From Candidatus Villigracilis vicinus (GTDB taxonomy: Bacteria > Chloroflexota > Anaerolineae > Anaerolineales > Villigracilaceae): a stretch of DNA of 64,000 bases. A model generated the notes under the pieces. That model was not told the DNA's origin. It searched no databases and saw only the letters and a list, made by a program, of their open reading frames with translations. Within the stretch, counting starts at the first letter, position 1. Each line of letters starts with the position of its first letter. A program made the position numbers and the translations under genes. The stretch covers positions 62,001-126,000 of the forward strand of contig JADKIL010000009.1 in assembly GCA_016721315.1 (NCBI GenBank), written 5' to 3'. This document shows positions 58,569-64,000 of the stretch, in pieces.

Positions 58569-60398
58569 ATGAATATAAATCCCGTAAAAGAGAAATTTAA
58601 CAAGCAAGATTTTGTAGTACTGTGCGTGTTTCTGATATGCCTGCTTGCAGGGCTGTTCATGTTTAACGACTATGGCGCTAGTTGGGACGAGAACATCATG
58701 CAGGTGTATGCTGACCAGTCATTTGAGAATTATGCGCAGTGGTTTAATAAAGGCGAAGTGAAACTTGAACATGAGACCCTGCAATATTACGGTCCGTTCT
58801 TCATGATGATGGTTCAAGGCGCTTCCCGCTTTTTGGACACTCTGTCCGAAGCCAATATTGCCGATCTGCGGCATCTGAGCTTTTTCCTAGTGTACTTTGC
58901 CAGCGTTGTGGCTTTTTATACAATCGCCCGCCGCTGGTTCGACAGGACCTCTTCTCTTGGCGCGACTTTGCTTTATGCGCTTCAGCCGGTTTTGTGGGGG
59001 CACGCATTTATCAACCCCAAAGATGCGCCTTTCATGTCCATGATGGTGATCAGTGTGGCGGCGGGATTCAAGATGGTGGATGTTCTTCATGGTCTGCCTG
59101 ATATGCCCGTGAGCAAGCCGCAGGTATGGGTCCTTTCGTTGTTGTGGCTGGTTTCAGTGTTGCTGTTGTTCCTGTTGACCCCGCTTATTTACAACTGGAT
59201 CACAAACCTCGTTGTATCGGCGAAGGCAGGGGAAAGCAACCTTGTTTCAATGTTTGCTTCTAAACTGAATCAGGTTCCTGCCAAGGTGTATATTACGCGC
59301 TATTTCCTGCTTTTCCTGCGTGCGCGTGTTGTGTACGCATTCCTGTTTTTCACCGCCCTGCTTTACTTCTGGTATCGAACCCAACCGATGTTGTTAAAGA
59401 TATTGGCTGTTGTAATTGTGCCTGCTATCCTGTTGGGGTTTACCACCTCAACGCGAGTCCTTGGTCCGTTTGCGGGGGTGATCGTGGCGTATTATGCCGT
59501 TGTGCGGAGTCTCCCGATTCGACTTGCCAGCTGGCGATCTATTTTGGCGGCGTTTGGGATGTATCTTTTTATAGCCCTGACCGCTGCCTACCTGACATGG
59601 CCCTTTCTGTGGATGAACCCTGCAGGGAATTTTCTGGCGACCGTGCAAAAAATGTCGGCATTTCCGTGGGCGGGGCAGGTCCTGTTCAATGGCAACCTGT
59701 ATGCCGCTACTGAAACACCTTTTGCTTACCTGCCTGTGCTTTTGTTGATCCAGATGACCGAACCGGTCTGGATACTGGCTGTGCTCGGACTTGGATTTGC
59801 TTTGTTTGGCAACCGCAAAAAAATAGACCTGGTCATTCTGTTCACGCTTTGGTTCTTGCTTCCGTTTCTTGCTTTAACCTTGCGGCATACAACCATCTTT
59901 GATAATTTTCGGCATGTTCTTTTTATATTGCCCGCAGTTTTTCTCCTCTCGGGCAGTGTTTTTGAAAAGATCGCTAAGCCCGGTTGGCGTATTGCTTTAA
60001 TTGTTGTGTGTCTTTTGCCGGGCATTTTTGGTATTATGTCTCTGCATCCGTATGAGTATGCATATTACAACCAATTTATTGGCGGGCTTAACGGTGCACA
60101 GGGACGTTTTGAATCAGATTACTGGCTGACCTCTTTCCGTGAGGCTGCGGAATACGTCAACGCCAACGCTTCTCCCGACGCCGGGGTCTGGGTCGAAGGA
60201 CCCGGGCATGTATTTTCTCCGTATGCACGGGCTGACTTGAAGGTCAACTCATGGAGTTCCGAAGTGCCTGTGGATCGTTATGAATATGTGGTGGCGTCCT
60301 ATCGCTTTTTTTCGACTGAAACTGCCCAGCCCAATGCGCCGGTTATATTTGAGATCGTGCGCGATGATGTGATACTGGCTGTTATAAGAAAACCTTGA
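58569..60398 (+). CDS. GT39-like membrane glycosyltransferase
   Basis: The 609-residue protein is closest to its upstream neighbour (DYGASWDENIM loop, GHAFINPKDAPFMSMM, LHPYEYAYYNQFIGGLNGAQGRFESDYW). It starts at 58569, 7 nt after the previous stop, with AAGG upstream; an in-frame extension into the preceding gene lacks hydrophobic character. The three GT39-like genes probably arose by duplication, and the last two form an operon that runs on into the homocysteine methyltransferase gene 10 nt later. Confidence 0.8.
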   Translation: MNINPVKEKFNKQDFVVLCVFLICLLAGLFMFNDYGASWDENIMQVYADQSFENYAQWFNKGEVKLEHETLQYYGPFFMMMVQGASRFLDTLSEANIADLRHLSFFLVYFASVVAFYTIARRWFDRTSSLGATLLYALQPVLWGHAFINPKDAPFMSMMVISVAAGFKMVDVLHGLPDMPVSKPQVWVLSLLWLVSVLLLFLLTPLIYNWITNLVVSAKAGESNLVSMFASKLNQVPAKVYITRYFLLFLRARVVYAFLFFTALLYFWYRTQPMLLKILAVVIVPAILLGFTTSTRVLGPFAGVIVAYYAVVRSLPIRLASWRSILAAFGMYLFIALTAAYLTWPFLWMNPAGNFLATVQKMSAFPWAGQVLFNGNLYAATETPFAYLPVLLLIQMTEPVWILAVLGLGFALFGNRKKIDLVILFTLWFLLPFLALTLRHTTIFDNFRHVLFILPAVFLLSGSVFEKIAKPGWRIALIVVCLLPGIFGIMSLHPYEYAYYNQFIGGLNGAQGRFESDYWLTSFREAAEYVNANASPDAGVWVEGPGHVFSPYARADLKVNSWSSEVPVDRYEYVVASYRFFSTETAQPNAPVIFEIVRDDVILAVIRKP

Positions 60399-60408
60399 AA
60401 GAGAAACG

Positions 60409-62250
60409 ATGAACTTACTTGATACCCTTGCTAAAAAGACCCTGGTCGCTGATGGCGCGATGGGCACCATGCTGCATGCGCGTGGAGTCGGCTTTGATAA
60501 ATGTTTCGACGAACTGAACCTGACCAACCCCGCCGCCGTGGCGGATGTTCACCGCGAATATATCGAAGCGGGCGCAGAATTGGTCATTACCAATACCTTT
60601 GGCGCGAATCGTTATAAGTTATCCAAACATGGCTTGCAGGGCGATGTGGCCGAGATCAACGGTGCAGGCGTGGAACTTGCCAAACGTGTGGTTGCTGCAT
60701 CGTTCAAAGACGTGCTGATCGCAGGCGATGTCGGTCCGCTTGGAGTGAGGATCGCCCCGTATGGGCGAGTCAAGCTCGAGGAGGCGCGTGAAGCGTTTGC
60801 CGAGCAGATCAAGTCACTTGCAAATGCAGGCGCTGACCTCATCATCATCGAGACCATGTCTGACCTGTACGAAATTCAAGAGGCGATCCGTGCGGCGAAG
60901 GAAAATTCATCCCTGCCCATCATCGCTTCTGTAACTTTCACCCGTGATGACCGCACCCTGCTGGGTGATGACCCAGCCAAAGTGGCGCATCGCCTTGCTG
61001 CCTCAGGCGCTGATGTGATCGGTGTCAACTGTTCCGGCGGACCTTCGCAATTACTGCGCATCCTCAAACAAATGCGCCATGCTGAACCGAATGCTAAATT
61101 CTGGGTCAAACCGAATGCTGGCTGGCCCGAACAAGTCAGCGGACGTATTATGTATCCTGCCGATGCAGATTACTTCGGCGAATATGCGCTTCAATTCCGT
61201 GAAGCCGGTGCGAACATTGTGGGCGGATGTTGCGGTACTACACCTCAGCACATCGCCGCGATGAAGAAGGCACTGGAATCTTCACCGGTCGCGCCCGTTG
61301 CTGAAATTTCCCTTTTACCTGAAGATGAGATATCAACCGAGCCTGCCGACCAGCCTACGCAACTGGCGCAACGTCTTGCGGATGGAAAATTTTCCATCTG
61401 TGTAGAAATGGATCCTCCGCGCGGACTTTCGACTCATAAACTTCTTGCAGGTGCATCCCTTTTGCATGACTCCGGCGCCGATATTATCAATGTTGCAGAC
61501 AGCCCCCTGGCGCGCATGCGCATGTCTGCCTGGGCGGTGTGTGATGTGGTGCAACGAACAGTGGGGGTGGAGACCACCTTGCATTTCCCCACCCGCGGAC
61601 GAAATCTCCTGCGTGTGCAAGGTGACTTGCTCGCTGCGCATGCCATTGGGCTGCGCAATGTTTTCGTCGTGATGGGTGACCCAACTTCCATCGGTGATTA
61701 CCCCGAAGCCACCGATAATTACGACCTCGTTCCTTCTGGTCTCATCAAGCTTATCAAGCAGGGCTTCAACATGGGTGTGGATCATTCCGGCACGAGTATT
61801 GGTCAACCGACCAATTTCTTTGTTGGTGCGGCGCTCAACCTGTGTCCGCAGGATATGGAAACCGAAGTTAAGAACCTGCATCGCAAGATCAAAGCGGGTG
61901 CCGATTTCTTCCTTACCCAGCCTATTTATCGTGCCGATGACGGTCCGAAACTTATCGAAGCCTACGAAGCCAAACACGGCAAACTTCATCAACCCATTCT
62001 GGCGGGCATTTTGCCGCTGGTCAGTGCGCGTCATGCCAACTTCCTGCATAACGAAGTCCCCGGCATCTCCATTCCAGACGAAGCCCGTACGCGCATCGAA
62101 GCCGCTGGGGATGGCGGCGCGAAGGTCGGTGTGGAGCTGGCAGTTGAGTTGATCGAAGGTATCAAAGACTGGGCAAGCGGCATTTACATGATGCCTCAGT
62201 TCCACCGCTACGATCAGGCGTCGGAGATCATTGTTGCAGTAAAAGAATAA
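60409..62250 (+). CDS. Bifunctional homocysteine S-methyltransferase / methylenetetrahydrofolate reductase
   Basis: The 613-residue fusion is of the Bacillus subtilis YitJ type. The N-terminal zinc-dependent homocysteine methyltransferase (~1-300) has DGAMGTML, GVNCSGGP (~205) and GGCCGTTPQH (~268-271). The C-terminal MTHFR barrel (~325-610) has FSICVEMDPPRGLST, DLLAAHAIGLRNVFVVMGDP and FFLTQPIY. The fusion could reduce methylene-THF and use the methyl group directly, or feed MetH with methyl-THF. It is B12-independent by design, which complements MetH 7 kb upstream. AAAGAGAAA precedes the ATG. Confidence 0.94.
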   Translation: MNLLDTLAKKTLVADGAMGTMLHARGVGFDKCFDELNLTNPAAVADVHREYIEAGAELVITNTFGANRYKLSKHGLQGDVAEINGAGVELAKRVVAASFKDVLIAGDVGPLGVRIAPYGRVKLEEAREAFAEQIKSLANAGADLIIIETMSDLYEIQEAIRAAKENSSLPIIASVTFTRDDRTLLGDDPAKVAHRLAASGADVIGVNCSGGPSQLLRILKQMRHAEPNAKFWVKPNAGWPEQVSGRIMYPADADYFGEYALQFREAGANIVGGCCGTTPQHIAAMKKALESSPVAPVAEISLLPEDEISTEPADQPTQLAQRLADGKFSICVEMDPPRGLSTHKLLAGASLLHDSGADIINVADSPLARMRMSAWAVCDVVQRTVGVETTLHFPTRGRNLLRVQGDLLAAHAIGLRNVFVVMGDPTSIGDYPEATDNYDLVPSGLIKLIKQGFNMGVDHSGTSIGQPTNFFVGAALNLCPQDMETEVKNLHRKIKAGADFFLTQPIYRADDGPKLIEAYEAKHGKLHQPILAGILPLVSARHANFLHNEVPGISIPDEARTRIEAAGDGGAKVGVELAVELIEGIKDWASGIYMMPQFHRYDQASEIIVAVKE

Positions 62251-62253
62251 ACC

Positions 62254-62289
62254 AAGGTGACGGTCACTTCAAAAGTGACCGTCACCTTT
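62254..62289 (+). terminator. Terminator fused to the next promoter
   Basis: AAGGTGACGGTCACTT and AAGTGACCGTCACCTT pair around CAAA. Its short T run is the start of the TATAAT of the following gene. Confidence 0.8.
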
Positions 62290-62294
62290 ATAAT
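62289..62294 (+). promoter_or_regulatory. -10 box 6 nt before the last gene
   Basis: TATAAT, CAAGGC, ATG. The AAGG in the gap is too close to the ATG to act as a ribosome-binding site. Confidence 0.6.
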
Positions 62295-62300
62295 CAAGGC

Positions 62301-64000
62301 ATGAGATTCTCCCGTATCCTCTTCAGCGTTTTGACTGGTTTCCTCACCAGCCTTTTTCTGGCTGTGACCTTTTTCCACTTGTCTGATTTTTCTTCGCTGA
62401 TAGACCGCCTCTTCCTCGTCCTTATCCCAACCCTCGCCTTTGGTATTCTCTACCATCAAAGCTTTCCTGCCATCTCTGCATGGCTGCACCACATTCAATC
62501 GCTGTTCTCCGTTTTCTCCCTCTCACTCTCTTTCCTTATTAGCCTAAACCTCACCTACGGCGCTGTGGGTTTTCTGCACGAGGTCATTGCCGCTCCATTC
62601 GGCATGGTCTTGTTCACGGTGGCGCTGATGACAGCCGGTACGACCCTCGGTTATTTTTTGACTCACCGCGCTATTACCTCGTTTCGCGAAGGCTTTCTCA
62701 GCAAGCCCTTGAACGTTATCCTTGCTCTTTCAATTCCCGTTCTGTGGATCGCCTTTATATATGCCGCAGCGCAATTCCCCTCCATGTTCAACATGGACTA
62801 TATCCGCGTCCCGTCTGAATGGATGGCGCTCTTTATTCTCACTGCCCTCCTCTCTGTCATTCCCGCTCTTTTCTTTCTTGATCGTCTTGTTCATCGTTCA
62901 TCATTCGTCATTGATCACTCTCCCGGTCTTTATGCCTCAGGGATGTTCTTCCTTATCGAACTCATTATTGCCCGCACACTTAATCACCCTGCCCTCGAAA
63001 AAAATACCGTCCTCTTCGAAGCCGATGCCGGTCCGTGGATGACCATCCTTGCGAGCCCGGATAGTGCACCGATCAACCGCGCTGTGCATCCGTTGAGCCT
63101 TATTCTCGCCCGCCCACTGGTGCGCCTCTTCTCCGGCTGGATGGGGGAACATTACGCCCTCGGCGGCATGCTCGCTGTCTCTGTGATTGCGGCAGCCTGT
63201 GTTTTTATGGTCTGGCTCTTCGTCAAACGTGCCACGCACTCAGATACTTATGCCTTTCTTTTTGCGCTATTGCTTGGCTCCACTGCCACACACTTATTGT
63301 TCGGATCGCTCACTGAGAATTATATTTTTGGTGCGGCGGCATTGATCTTCTTTTTTCTTCTGATTCAATCCAACGAAACCCGCTTCTCTTTTCTTGTCCC
63401 TGCGGGCTTGTTTCTTTTTGGTATTACCATCACCAATATTGCACAGGGCGTCATTGCGTTATTCTTCAATAGATTTGGTTTCAAACGTCTTGTCCAATAT
63501 TCATTGCTCGTCTTGTCTCTTGGTGTCTTGTTAACCTCCCTGACAGATATCATTTACCCCAAATTCCAAACGCTTTTCTTCGTCCCGCAGGATATCGCCT
63601 TTGAGTTTAATTTTGTCCGCTCCACCGATGGGAATTTATCCGACCCCATGCGCCTGTCTGACCCGGCTTCCATTACTCGCAAGATAAATGTGGTTGCGCG
63701 AACGGTCATTCTCTATGGCGCGGTAGGACCGACTGTCATCGAAGCTGTGTCTGAGAAACCACCGTTCCCCACCATCGATATCAAAACCTTCGATGTGCGC
63801 GCTGGAAAGCTGGCATCCTATAAAGGGCTGGCTAATTTATCGCTTGCCATGTGGCTGCTGTTGCTGGCAGGCGCTTTCGGTATGTTCGTGAAGAATGCCC
63901 GGACCTCTCCACATACTCCGCTGATTCTCGGTCTACTTGGCGCGATCGGATTTAACTTTCTCATGCACCTGTTCTATGGCACTGAGCTTTTCTTGTACAC
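62301..64000 (+). CDS. Polytopic membrane protein, GT-C-like family (3' truncated)
   Basis: The frame is open from ATG 62301 to the right edge (about 566 residues, no stop). The protein is hydrophobic throughout, a divergent relative of the genes at the left end of the window: EADAGPWMTIL loop where they have DDIFFDTDS, NRAVHPLSLILARP, GSLTENYIFGAA and a final HLFYGTELFLYT at the edge. A 7-bp tandem repeat near base 62900 encodes part of a loop (VHRSSFVIDH). Function is inferred only. Confidence 0.72.
   Translation, partial: MRFSRILFSVLTGFLTSLFLAVTFFHLSDFSSLIDRLFLVLIPTLAFGILYHQSFPAISAWLHHIQSLFSVFSLSLSFLISLNLTYGAVGFLHEVIAAPFGMVLFTVALMTAGTTLGYFLTHRAITSFREGFLSKPLNVILALSIPVLWIAFIYAAAQFPSMFNMDYIRVPSEWMALFILTALLSVIPALFFLDRLVHRSSFVIDHSPGLYASGMFFLIELIIARTLNHPALEKNTVLFEADAGPWMTILASPDSAPINRAVHPLSLILARPLVRLFSGWMGEHYALGGMLAVSVIAAACVFMVWLFVKRATHSDTYAFLFALLLGSTATHLLFGSLTENYIFGAAALIFFFLLIQSNETRFSFLVPAGLFLFGITITNIAQGVIALFFNRFGFKRLVQYSLLVLSLGVLLTSLTDIIYPKFQTLFFVPQDIAFEFNFVRSTDGNLSDPMRLSDPASITRKINVVARTVILYGAVGPTVIEAVSEKPPFPTIDIKTFDVRAGKLASYKGLANLSLAMWLLLLAGAFGMFVKNARTSPHTPLILGLLGAIGFNFLMHLFYGTELFLY
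62890..62917. repeat. 7-bp tandem repeat inside the last gene
   Basis: Units TTCATCG, TTCATCA, TTCGTCA, TTGATCA (28 bases), lying in a loop between hydrophobic segments. Confidence 0.75.

Noticed and set aside
61333..62205. 290-residue leftward open frame
   Set aside because: Antisense to the MTHFR domain of a clear gene; no family match or start signal, consistent with codon bias producing a mirror frame.
62295..62300. AAGG before the ATG at 62301 as a Shine-Dalgarno site
   Set aside because: It ends only 1 nt before the start codon, too close to position the ribosome; the TATAAT spacing fits a leaderless message better.

Overview
The window (about 53% GC by eye) most likely comes from a Chloroflexota genome, class Anaerolineae or a close relative. 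This is inferred from the mix of genes: a T-box-controlled threonyl-tRNA synthetase, PxpABC 5-oxoprolinase, a stand-alone B12 subunit of methylmalonyl-CoA mutase with MeaB, a tungstate transporter, very large PAS/GAF/HD-GYP sensors, many polytopic GT-C-type membrane proteins and Thr/Ala/Pro-rich lipoproteins. There is no phage, insertion sequence, CRISPR array or rRNA operon. Gene order looks chromosomal and mostly housekeeping.

Layout. 1-6151: four large membrane proteins, three from one family plus one GT39-like protein. 6190-9030: tRNA-Val(TAC), a STAS-like protein, folP and a zinc-ribbon protein. 9048-12913: pxpA, pxpC, pxpB and rlmD. 12993-14134: a 57-residue membrane protein and a sortase. 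14211-14284: tRNA-Val(GAC), followed by a 680-base block that is almost pure G/C and looks like a sequence artefact. 15040-17186: T-box leader and thrS. 17246-21967, leftward: membrane protein, mutM, prs, GNAT, meaB and the B12-binding mutase subunit. 22119-25851: TolB-like lipoprotein and ftsK. 26097-28038: rnz and pfkA. 28107-35344: two paralogous HD-GYP sensors. 35483-43328: assorted enzymes and small proteins, including an HI0933-type flavoprotein, an HDAC-like deacetylase, a NYN protein, OsmC, DUF1232 and a GSDH-like lipoprotein. 43479-44087: PQ-loop protein. 44173-49391: a tungstate locus. 49655-53633: GNAT and metH. 53756-60398: four GT-C-type membrane proteins. 60409-62250: a fused homocysteine methyltransferase / methylenetetrahydrofolate reductase. 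62301-end: a truncated member of the membrane-protein family found at the left end.

The most interesting locus is the tungstate region. A regulator with an ArsR-like DNA-binding domain fused to a periplasmic-binding-protein-like sensor domain sits upstream of a lipoprotein, a GIDDTD-motif protein, an unassigned membrane protein and tupABC. A 22-bp inverted repeat (CAATTAAG-N6-CTTAATTG) lies directly upstream of the regulator and recurs, with one arm mismatch, directly upstream of the operon holding the transporter. This is a self-contained candidate regulon.

Three genome-scale signals cut across the genes. First, short tandem repeats with a 7-bp period lie inside or beside genes: across the pxpB/pxpC junction, and in rlmD, metH, the last membrane protein and the ftsK leader. 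Second, a GC-rich palindromic element has inserted in frame into the iron-sulfur loop of RlmD and also sits in the thrS leader. Third, several first genes have a TATAAT-like -10 box exactly 6 nt before the ATG with no Shine-Dalgarno, the arrangement of leaderless mRNAs; genes inside operons have ordinary AGGAG-type sites.
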